In this document: positions 4,266-9,917 of the stretch, one piece after another
How the letters are laid out: the number at the start of each line of letters is the position of its first letter
Position numbering within the stretch: the first letter of the stretch is position 1
Assembly: GCA_903904765.1 (NCBI GenBank)
Contig: CAIVEA010000806.1
Location: 1 to 9,917 of the forward strand
Reading direction: 5' to 3'
Length of the DNA: 9,917 bases
Source: an uncultured Chloroflexota bacterium
GTDB lineage: Bacteria; Chloroflexota; Anaerolineae; Aggregatilineales; Phototrophicaceae
Made by a program: the position numbers and the translations under genes
Notes under the pieces: model-generated
What the model was told of the DNA's origin: nothing
Seen by the model: only the letters and a program-made list of their open reading frames with translations
The model's database searches: none

Positions 4266-5687
4266 ATGACTACGACTCCTATCCGTGATTTCCTCGAGAT
4301 TTCGTATGATGAGCTGGAGGCGCTGAATCTGGAAGCGAAGGAGCAGCGCCTGAATCGTACCCCGGCAGACAAACTGCGTGAACAGCGCATGAAGTATCTG
4401 GCGGATGAGAAGCGTATCAAGGCTGTGACGGTCTGCTTCACCGATCTCGAAGGCCGTCTGCACATGCTGGATTATGACAAGAAGTTCCTGCTGAAGTCCG
4501 AAGATAACCTGACCTTCGACGGTTCTTCCATTCGCGGTTTCTCGCGCCAGTCGGAATCCGACCTGCGCCTCGGCATTGACTGGTCGGCCTTCTACTGGCT
4601 GCCCGCTGATGTGTTCGGCCCCGGCAAGGTGCTGGTGTTCGGTGAAGTTCTGGAACGCGACGGCAGCCCGTATGCTGCTGACCTACGCTCGGTGCTGAAG
4701 CGTTTTACCGCTGATCTGTTCAAGAGCAAGGGTTACACCCTGAACCTTGCCAACGAAATCGAAGGCTTCATTTTCAAGGGGCGTTCGGCTGAACAGCGTT
4801 TCGTGGAAACCGGCTCGATGGAATTTGTGTCCACCAGCGGTTACTACCACTCGCTCCCCGGTGACCCGCTGCGTTCGTTCATTGATGCGGCTGCCGAAGC
4901 GCAGCGTGCGATGGGCTTCGCCAATGAAAAAGATCACCCGGAAGTCGCGCCTTCGCAGTTCGAGATGAATTACTCGTACACCGAAGCTACGATTGCCGCC
5001 GATCAGGTGCAGCTCTATAAGCTGCTGTGCCGTCAAGTGGCCTACCAGATGGATATGACTGCCAGCTTCCTGCCCAAGCCTGTGACGGGCATCAACGGCA
5101 GCGGTATGCATACCAATATGTCGGTGTCGGAGAAGGGCAAGAACCTGTTCTTCGATGCCAAGGGTCGTGAAGAACTGTCTTCGATGGGCTGGGACTTCAT
5201 TCAGCGCATCCTGACCCACGCGCTGGACATCTGCCTTGTGCTGAACCCCAGCGTGAACGCTTACCGCCGCCTCGACCCGCACTATGAAGCGCCGAACCAG
5301 ATCAAGGCTTCTCCGGTGGATCGTGGCTCGATGGTGCGTATCCCGATTGGCAACTCGAAGTCGGCGCGTATTGAAGTGCGCTCGATTGCCCCGGATGTGA
5401 ATCCGTATCTGGCGATCTACACGCTGTTCAAGACTGGTCTGGAAGGCACTGCTGGCACGGTTTCGGCAGATGCTATCCTGCCGGATAATGTCTACGATGC
5501 CATTAACCATTTCCAGAATAGCGAATTTTCGGCGCAGGTACTCACCTCCGAAGTGCGTGACCGCTATGCCGATCTGAAGGTGGCCTCGGCAGATCGTTGC
5601 CCGCGTCGTCTGGGTTCGACCATTAAGGCTTCGGAAGTGCAGTTCCACCACGAAGTCACCAACCAGTACCTGTGGAACAAGTTCTAA
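4266..5687 (+). CDS. glnA: Glutamine synthetase, type I (GlnA)
   Basis: A 473-residue cytoplasmic enzyme that makes glutamine from glutamate, ammonia and ATP; the family forms dodecamers. Signatures in order: F-D-G-S-S-I-R-G-F (84-92, the conserved beta-grasp loop), NEIEGFIF (163-170, first metal-binding glutamate), E226-VAPSQFEMNY (second metal/substrate glutamate region), NGSGMHTNMS (277-286, the metal-binding histidine H282 and ATP site), NPSVNAYRRL (327-336) and RIEVRS (369-373). The usual adenylylation tyrosine context NLY(D/E)LPPEE is not present; that region reads ADAILPDNVYDAINHF, so control by GlnE-type adenylylation is unlikely. The C-terminus (EVQFHHEVTNQYLWNKF) is longer than in enterobacterial GlnA. 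ATG 4266 has AAAGGA 11 nt upstream. An inverted repeat around the -10 box suggests transcriptional control. It converges on a 1-pyrroline-5-carboxylate dehydrogenase gene, which makes glutamate. Confidence 0.95.
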   Translation: MTTTPIRDFLEISYDELEALNLEAKEQRLNRTPADKLREQRMKYLADEKRIKAVTVCFTDLEGRLHMLDYDKKFLLKSEDNLTFDGSSIRGFSRQSESDLRLGIDWSAFYWLPADVFGPGKVLVFGEVLERDGSPYAADLRSVLKRFTADLFKSKGYTLNLANEIEGFIFKGRSAEQRFVETGSMEFVSTSGYYHSLPGDPLRSFIDAAAEAQRAMGFANEKDHPEVAPSQFEMNYSYTEATIAADQVQLYKLLCRQVAYQMDMTASFLPKPVTGINGSGMHTNMSVSEKGKNLFFDAKGREELSSMGWDFIQRILTHALDICLVLNPSVNAYRRLDPHYEAPNQIKASPVDRGSMVRIPIGNSKSARIEVRSIAPDVNPYLAIYTLFKTGLEGTAGTVSADAILPDNVYDAINHFQNSEFSAQVLTSEVRDRYADLKVASADRCPRRLGSTIKASEVQFHHEVTNQYLWNKF

Positions 5688-5708
5688 ACCGCAGCGTACC
5701 GCAATAAC

Positions 5709-5745
5709 AAAAATCCCCCGCCGATACTCTCGGTGGGGGATTTTT
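5709..5745. terminator. Strong bidirectional intrinsic terminator
   Basis: AAAAATCCCCC (5709-5719) pairs perfectly with GGGGGATTTTT (5735-5745), extended inward by one G-T pair and CCGA/TCGG, leaving a 5-nt loop. T-tracts lie on both strands. It sits between the convergent glutamine synthetase and dehydrogenase genes. Confidence 0.92.
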
Positions 5746-5793
5746 ATTTGGTGCGATAGGAAGGGCAGGTTGCGCTTGCCCTGTATTGAGGAT

Positions 5794-7353
5794 TTACAGC
5801 CGTTCCGCCACGCTCTTGCCCTGCGTGAATTGCAGCAGGTAGTCGGGGCCGCCAGCCTTACTATCGGTGCCACTCATGTTGAAACCGCCGAAGGGGTGGA
5901 TGCTCACCAGCGCGCCCGTGCATTTGCGGTTCAGGTACAGGTTGCCCACATGATATTCGCGGCGGGCGCGTTCCAGACGGGCACGGTCGTTGCTGAACAG
6001 CGCACCCGTCAGGCCAAATTCGGTGCTGTTCGCCACGCGCAGCGCGTCGTCAAAATCGGCGGCGCGGATGATCGAAAGCACCGGCCCGAAGATTTCTTCC
6101 TGCGCGATACGGGCATCCCAAGGGACATCCCCGAAGATGGTGGGCGGGATGAAGTAGCCGCCTTCGGGATTGTCGAGGCGCTGACCACCCAGCAACAACT
6201 TGCCTTCCTGCGTGCCGATCTCGATGTACTCCATGATCTTGTTCATGGCGCTGCGGTCAATGACCGGCCCCATCCACACATCGCTGCCGGCATCCGTCGC
6301 GCCGACGGTGATCTTGCTGGCGTATTCGACCACTTTGCCCACGACCTGCTCATACACCGCGTCCACGATGATCGCCCGCGAACCCGCCGAGCATTTTTGC
6401 CCCTGAAAACCGAAAGCACTGTTCACGATTTCACGCGCCGCCGAGTCCAGATCGGCGGTTTCGTCCACCAACACCGCGTCTTTGCCGCCCATTTCCAGAA
6501 TGGTGCGCTTCAGCCAGATTTGACCCGGCTGCACTTTGGCGGCGTTTTCGTTGATCCAGATGCCCACTTCTTTCGAGCCAGTGAAGGCGATGAAGCGCGT
6601 CTTGGGATGCGTAACCAAGCGCCCGCCCACGCTGGAGCCGGGGCCGGTGACGAAGTTCAGCACGCCGGGGGGCAGCCCCAAATCCCAGAACAGTTCGGCG
6701 GCTTTATAGGCGATCAGCGGACTCTGGCTGGCCGGTTTGAAGATGACCGTGTTGCCGGCCACCATCGCGGCGGCGATCAGGCCGACGGGGATGGCGTTCG
6801 GGAAGTTCCACGGCGGGATGCACACGCCCACACCCAGCGGAATGTTGTACAGCGACAACTGTTCCGGCGGGTAGGGGGTGAGGGCGGCGCTGTTATCCGC
6901 GATGCGGACGGCCTGCCGTGCATAATATTCCATGAAGTCAATCGCTTCGGAGGTGTCGGCCTCGGCTTCCGCCCAGCTTTTGCCCACTTCCAGCACCATG
7001 ATGGCGTTGAATTCATGCTTGCGGCGGCGCATGGCAGCGGCGGCGCGCAGCAGGTAGCGGGCGCGCTCCTCGACGGGGACGTACTGCCACGTTTTGAAGG
7101 CTTCAAAGGCGACTTCGACAGCGTGATCGGCATCTTCGATAGTGGCGTTGGCGAAACGGGCGACCACTTCAGCAGGGCGCGCCGGATTGATGCTCTCCAG
7201 CAGATGATCGCGCATCAGCCGTTCCGCGCCGATGACAATCGGGTAGGTTGTGCCGAGCGTGGCTTTGACCGCTTTCAGCGCCTCGTTAAAGGCCGCTTGA
7301 TTTTCCGGTTTGGTGTAATCGGTGAACGATTCGTTGCGAAATTCAGGCAGCAT
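5794..7353 (-). CDS. pruA: 1-pyrroline-5-carboxylate dehydrogenase (L-glutamate gamma-semialdehyde dehydrogenase)
   Basis: A 519-residue aldehyde dehydrogenase superfamily member. The Rossmann cofactor part includes IPPWNFPNAIP (179-189), AGNTVIFKPAS (199-209) and FTGSKEVG (257-264). The catalytic glutamate is E287 in LEMGGKDAV and the nucleophile is C321 in GQKCSAGSR. EEIFGPVLS follows near residue 420. The long N-terminal part (about 50 residues before NPARPAEVV) and the QKCSAGSR context are typical of the monofunctional RocA/PruA group, which oxidises glutamate semialdehyde to glutamate with NAD+ in proline and arginine breakdown. No proline dehydrogenase domain is fused and no proline dehydrogenase gene is adjacent here. 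ATG 7353 has GGAAGGAG 8 nt upstream. With glutamine synthetase next to it in convergent orientation, the pair acts on the same glutamate pool, though they are not co-transcribed. Confidence 0.93.
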   Translation of the reverse strand: MLPEFRNESFTDYTKPENQAAFNEALKAVKATLGTTYPIVIGAERLMRDHLLESINPARPAEVVARFANATIEDADHAVEVAFEAFKTWQYVPVEERARYLLRAAAAMRRRKHEFNAIMVLEVGKSWAEAEADTSEAIDFMEYYARQAVRIADNSAALTPYPPEQLSLYNIPLGVGVCIPPWNFPNAIPVGLIAAAMVAGNTVIFKPASQSPLIAYKAAELFWDLGLPPGVLNFVTGPGSSVGGRLVTHPKTRFIAFTGSKEVGIWINENAAKVQPGQIWLKRTILEMGGKDAVLVDETADLDSAAREIVNSAFGFQGQKCSAGSRAIIVDAVYEQVVGKVVEYASKITVGATDAGSDVWMGPVIDRSAMNKIMEYIEIGTQEGKLLLGGQRLDNPEGGYFIPPTIFGDVPWDARIAQEEIFGPVLSIIRAADFDDALRVANSTEFGLTGALFSNDRARLERARREYHVGNLYLNRKCTGALVSIHPFGGFNMSGTDSKAGGPDYLLQFTQGKSVAERL

Positions 7354-7399
7354 TGGGGTATCTCCTTCCGCAGTAGGCTTGGGATGAATAACGATGTGT

Positions 7400-7408
7400 A
7401 TTGTACCA
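7400..7408 (-). promoter_or_regulatory. Candidate extended -10 promoter of the dehydrogenase gene
   Basis: On the minus strand TGG-TACAAT (7400-7408) matches an extended -10 element (TGn then a TATAAT-like box). The -35 is weak (TCTAGT with a 17-bp spacing). The leader would be about 40 nt, ending in the strong Shine-Dalgarno before 7353. Confidence 0.4.
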
Positions 7409-7462
7409 CGCGCTGGAAGTTGACTAGAGAGGGTGTGGGGTGGGGATGTTACAAAGAATTCA

Positions 7463-7492
7463 CGAACGTTCGGGAGGGGTTGTTCGTATACT
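7463..7492 (+). promoter_or_regulatory. Candidate promoter with palindrome upstream of the DUF4258-like gene
   Basis: TATACT (7487-7492) could be a -10 box for the gene starting at 7550, without a clear -35. A perfect 10-bp palindrome CGAACGTTCG lies at 7463-7472 in the -35 region. It resembles half-sites of a GAAC...GTTC SOS box but lacks the 4-bp centre, so I do not call it a LexA site. Confidence 0.3.
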
Positions 7493-7549
7493 GGTCAAAC
7501 GCAACTTAACAACAGAGTAGACGGGTCTAGTGATAAGGAGTAGATCGCT

Positions 7550-7894
7550 TTGGAACACATCTTCTCGACTGGACATGCTGATGATCGGTCACTTCAGCGG
7601 AATGTATACCGTGATGAAATCGAGTTCGTTCTCGACTATGGTCATCATCTTCATAATGCGGGTGTGATTTTCGTCCAGTTGCGCGCCAAAAACATCCCTG
7701 CCGATTTGCCCGGCAACCACCCGTTCCGGCGTTTGGAAGGCACAACGGTGATGCTGTGCGCCTGCGGGCATACCGTGATTACCCTCTATCGTGAGGAAAC
7801 CGCTTTTCGTAAGGATAAGAGGAAGTCAAAGTACAACGTTCAGCAATCGCGTGAGTTCTTCTGTCCGTGTTGCGGGCAGTCGAAAGCCGCCTAG
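7550..7894 (+). CDS. Small DUF4258-like protein with C-terminal cysteine cluster
   Basis: A 114-residue protein of unknown function. The first 80 residues look like DUF4258: a histidine near the N-terminus (GHADDRSLQR), helix RDEIEFVLDYG, strands around GVIFVQLRAKN and a late TVITLYR strand. I judge this from pattern only. The second half adds cysteines: C70-A-C72-G, and C105-P-C-C108-G close to the end. The latter resembles a CPxCG zinc knuckle, so C70/C72/C105/C108 may bind one zinc. A basic stretch (RKDKRKSK) lies between. Translation starts at TTG 7550, chosen because AAGGAG (7535-7540) lies 9 nt upstream and no in-frame ATG or GTG fits nearby. Some DUF4258 proteins resemble RelE-type toxins, but no antitoxin gene is next to this one. 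No terminator is visible after the stop. Confidence 0.65.
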   Translation: MEHIFSTGHADDRSLQRNVYRDEIEFVLDYGHHLHNAGVIFVQLRAKNIPADLPGNHPFRRLEGTTVMLCACGHTVITLYREETAFRKDKRKSKYNVQQSREFFCPCCGQSKAA

Positions 7895-7993
7895 TCATTT
7901 CCTGAAGTTTATCCCGACGGCGTTGAAGCCCCCTATCGTTGAATAATGCCCCGTTTGCTTCTGTTGTTGAGCTTGTGTCCCCGTAGACTTTGA

Positions 7994-8011
7994 TTGTCAC
8001 CTTTTGTCACC
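7994..8011 (+). repeat. Tandem TTGTCACC repeats, one helical turn apart
   Basis: TTGTCACC occurs at 7994-8001 and again at 8004-8011, a 10-bp period. Directly repeated sites of this spacing are the usual layout for OmpR-type and AfsR/SARP-type winged-helix regulators. They lie 37-54 bp upstream of the TATAAT box of the regulator gene, whose product ends in such a domain. Confidence 0.45.
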
Positions 8012-8047
8012 ACTGACCCCGCTGTGTCGTCAACCGTGAGAGGTTGC

Positions 8048-8053
8048 TATAAT
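8048..8053 (+). promoter_or_regulatory. -10 box of the TPR regulator gene, with flanking GGTTG repeats
   Basis: A perfect TATAAT lies 57 nt upstream of the chosen GTG start; there is no good -35. A dyad CAACC-6 nt-GGTTG (8031-8046) sits directly upstream. GGTTG recurs downstream at 8068-8072 and 8085-8089, and GTCAACC (8029-8035) is mirrored by GGTTGAC (8085-8091). The set looks like regulator sites around a weak promoter. Confidence 0.45.
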
Positions 8054-8109
8054 GAGGCGGACATCTGGGTTGCGACTCGCGTCAGGTTGACGCTGTGCGG
8101 AGGGAACAC

Positions 8110-9897
8110 GTGCTGAACTCACACCATACGGGAAGCAGTAACGTGTTTACGTTCGCCTACCGCCCGACTGCCGACATCCCCCGTTCCGTTCTGGAAAACA
8201 CGGATGCTTTCTCCGAAGAACAGATTCAAGCTTTCGAGCAGCTTTTCGATGACACATGGCATTTTCTGAGCGCAGCCGAGCAAATGACGCTGACGGCCTT
8301 GAGCTATTTCGCGCCCGCCGCGCCTGTTGCCAGTCCCGCGTTATCGGCCATTTTTGCCATCTCCGCAAGTGAGTTGGAGAGCAGTCTCAATCGGTTGCAC
8401 CAACTCCGCTTGATCGAGCAGACGGCGGGCGGGCATGTCAGCCTGAATCGGTTGGTGCATCACTGCGTTTCGCGGCAGTCCGCCAGAGATGGGGAAGCGG
8501 CGAGCCAGTACCGCGCCCGCTGGCTGAATTACTATGTGCAGTTCGTTCAGAAGCACGGCGATGATGATGTCGGTTCGGAAATCGGCTATGGCGGCAACGA
8601 GAGCAACCGTCAGTTGGAAGCCGAAATTGACCACATTCGCATTGCTATCGCGTGGGCATTTGAGCATGAGCCGCTGGCCGCGATCTACATGGTGGAGCGC
8701 ATCACCACGCTACTGCTGGACACCGGACGCTGGGACGAGCGCATCCGTTTGTGTACGAAATCGCTGGAGATTGCTAAACAGCATGAGTTGATCGCGGCGC
8801 AGGTCGGGTTTTTGCAGCGGCTGGGGTGGAGTTATCTTTGCCGCGAGGACTACCCGAACGCGGGTCTGTACATGAAGAACGCGCTGAGCCTGATCCGGCA
8901 GCATCCGAAGTTGGAGCATCATCCGGCGCGGCTGCCGCAGATTTTGCGCGATATGGGCGTGTTGGTTGCTCATCTGCGCGAGGACAACTTCAAAGCCGCG
9001 ATTGACCTGATCGAGCAATCCGAGTCGGTGGCGCGGTATCGTCAACTGGATAACAGCCTGACGCTGGCGCAAATCTTCCGCGCATGGGTTCTGTGTATGC
9101 GCGGTGACAGCCAGAGCGCACATGACGAGACAGACGCGGCGCAGTACTCTTACGGGCAGGCGCACGTTCTGCTGGACAGGCTGATCGCCAAGCTGGTCGA
9201 GCGCAAATATTACCGCCAGCAAATTCTGGCCTACCGCTTGCTGGCGAAAACCCTGTTGCACCTGCCCGCGCCGGAAAACCGGCTAGAACTGGCGCATCAC
9301 TATCTGGAAATCGCGTCCAGCTTTGCCGAGCCGTTCTACCGCGCCTATGTGCAGGCCGAGTTGTCGCGTAGTTGGGGCGACTGGTATATGGCGGTAGGGA
9401 ATGCCGAGTTTGCGCTGCTGTCGTATCGCACCGCCTATCATCTGGCGGTGGTCTGGGGGATGCGCCGCGAAGCCGTTGATCTGATGCGCGTCATCCGGCA
9501 ATTTGAAACCCGCGAGGATGCGCTCTCCGGCAACCGCAAACCCAAGCAACCGCTGGTGCTGGCAGATGATCCCGACAGACCAGAGGACGCTGATCTGGCG
9601 CTGCCGCAGGTGCAGTCCACACAGCATCCGCTGGAGGCCGAGATCAAGCGTGTGATTGCTGATCTGCGTGGCGACAGTGTTCGAGAGCAACCCACCAAAT
9701 CCGAGCAGATTTTGAACGTCTTTTTGCAGCAGCCCCAGCAGGAAATCACGCTGGCTGAACTGAGTCCCCTGTTCGACGGCACGTATAACCCGGAACAGGC
9801 CGCTCGTAACCTGATCGCTAAACTCAACCAGAAATTGAGCCTCGTCGGTTGCCGCATCGAACACGTCACCGCCTACCAGTTAGTATCTACCGAATAA
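8110..9897 (+). CDS. TPR-repeat transcriptional regulator, NB-ARC/AfsR-like without NTPase domain
   Basis: A 595-residue, probably cytoplasmic protein. Residues about 52-118 (LSAAEQMTLTALSYFAP ... LHQLRLIEQ ... VSLNRLVHHCVS) look like the winged-helix segment that follows the NTPase in NB-ARC/STAND regulators. Residues about 135-190 end in the LEAEIDHIRIAIAWAFEH pattern typical of the start of their TPR part. TPR-like helices run to about 465 (for example LLLDTGRWDERIRLCTKSLEIAKQ; LGWSYLCREDYPNAGLYMKNALSL). After a charged/Pro-rich linker (470-525), residues about 530-593 look like an OmpR-type DNA-binding winged helix (three helices, then RIEHVTAYQLVS like the IxTVxGxGYxL wing). No Walker A or B motif is present, and none is seen upstream. 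I start at GTG 8110 because GGAGGG (8099-8104) lies 5 nt upstream; the GTG at 8095 has no such site. Its targets and signal are unknown. Confidence 0.72.
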   Translation: MLNSHHTGSSNVFTFAYRPTADIPRSVLENTDAFSEEQIQAFEQLFDDTWHFLSAAEQMTLTALSYFAPAAPVASPALSAIFAISASELESSLNRLHQLRLIEQTAGGHVSLNRLVHHCVSRQSARDGEAASQYRARWLNYYVQFVQKHGDDDVGSEIGYGGNESNRQLEAEIDHIRIAIAWAFEHEPLAAIYMVERITTLLLDTGRWDERIRLCTKSLEIAKQHELIAAQVGFLQRLGWSYLCREDYPNAGLYMKNALSLIRQHPKLEHHPARLPQILRDMGVLVAHLREDNFKAAIDLIEQSESVARYRQLDNSLTLAQIFRAWVLCMRGDSQSAHDETDAAQYSYGQAHVLLDRLIAKLVERKYYRQQILAYRLLAKTLLHLPAPENRLELAHHYLEIASSFAEPFYRAYVQAELSRSWGDWYMAVGNAEFALLSYRTAYHLAVVWGMRREAVDLMRVIRQFETREDALSGNRKPKQPLVLADDPDRPEDADLALPQVQSTQHPLEAEIKRVIADLRGDSVREQPTKSEQILNVFLQQPQQEITLAELSPLFDGTYNPEQAARNLIAKLNQKLSLVGCRIEHVTAYQLVSTE

Positions 9898-9913
9898 GGG
9901 ACGCATAGCCCTT
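9896..9913 (+). terminator. Possible terminator at the window end
   Basis: AAGGG (9896-9900) can pair with CCCTT (9909-9913) around an 8-nt loop right at the regulator stop codon. The stem is short and the window ends before any T-tract can be judged. Confidence 0.25.
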
Positions 9914-9917
9914 TCCC

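Noticed and set aside
4683..5873. 396-codon minus-strand open frame
   Set aside because: Antisense shadow of glutamine synthetase; the translation resembles no family and crosses the terminator.
7463..7472. CGAACGTTCG as a LexA/SOS box
   Set aside because: The SOS box known from Gram-positive-type bacteria needs GAAC-4 nt-GTTC; here the half-sites abut directly.
5770..7509. 579-codon plus-strand open frame
   Set aside because: Antisense shadow of the dehydrogenase gene; His/Arg/Asp-rich translation typical of such shadows.
8095..8109. GTG at 8095 as the regulator start
   Set aside because: No ribosome binding site precedes it; GTG 8110 has GGAGGG 5 nt upstream.

Overview
The window looks like a core-plus-accessory stretch of a GC-rich bacterial chromosome. 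Chloroflexota is my best guess. The basis is the gene mix: a methylmalonyl-CoA mutase large subunit without a B12 domain, a four-repeat S1 protein, lipoprotein cytochrome c and thioredoxin genes, and a large TPR regulator of the NB-ARC/AfsR type. This is an inference; there is no rRNA or other taxonomic marker. UAA, UAG and UGA are all used as stops.

Layout. (1) 2-421, the 3' end of the mutase gene, converges on an S1-type RNA-binding protein gene (493-1707, minus) across a bidirectional terminator. (2) A phosphoribosyltransferase gene (1985-2488, minus) is divergent from a small heavy-metal-associated (CopZ-like) gene (2660-2863, plus). (3) A two-gene minus-strand operon (3897 down to 2930) encodes a c-type cytochrome lipoprotein and then a thioredoxin-fold lipoprotein. 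It has a clear promoter upstream and a terminator shared with the convergent metal-binding gene. (4) Glutamine synthetase (4266-5687, plus) converges across a third hairpin terminator on 1-pyrroline-5-carboxylate dehydrogenase (5794-7353, minus). (5) A small DUF4258-like gene (7550-7894, plus) with a TTG start precedes a 595-residue TPR regulator (8110-9897, plus).

The main discovery is in region 3. The thioredoxin gene appears broken by two in-frame UGA codons, but these fall exactly on the two cysteines of the thioredoxin WCGPCK-type motif, giving N-U-G-P-U-Q-E-M-K-P. Immediately downstream, inside the coding sequence, is a perfect 8-bp hairpin with a GUG loop. The loop lies 18 nt after the second UGA and 27 nt after the first, which fits the bacterial SECIS consensus as I recall it. 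I interpret this as an exported, lipid-anchored thioredoxin with a double-selenocysteine (UxxU) active site, co-transcribed with a cytochrome c. Ordinary gene calling would split it into a 45-codon truncated lipoprotein and a 77-codon fragment.

Smaller points of interest are an inverted repeat flanking the glutamine synthetase -10 box, a TPR regulator that has lost (or never had) its NTPase domain but carries a C-terminal OmpR-like winged helix, and tandem repeats one helical turn apart upstream of that regulator.
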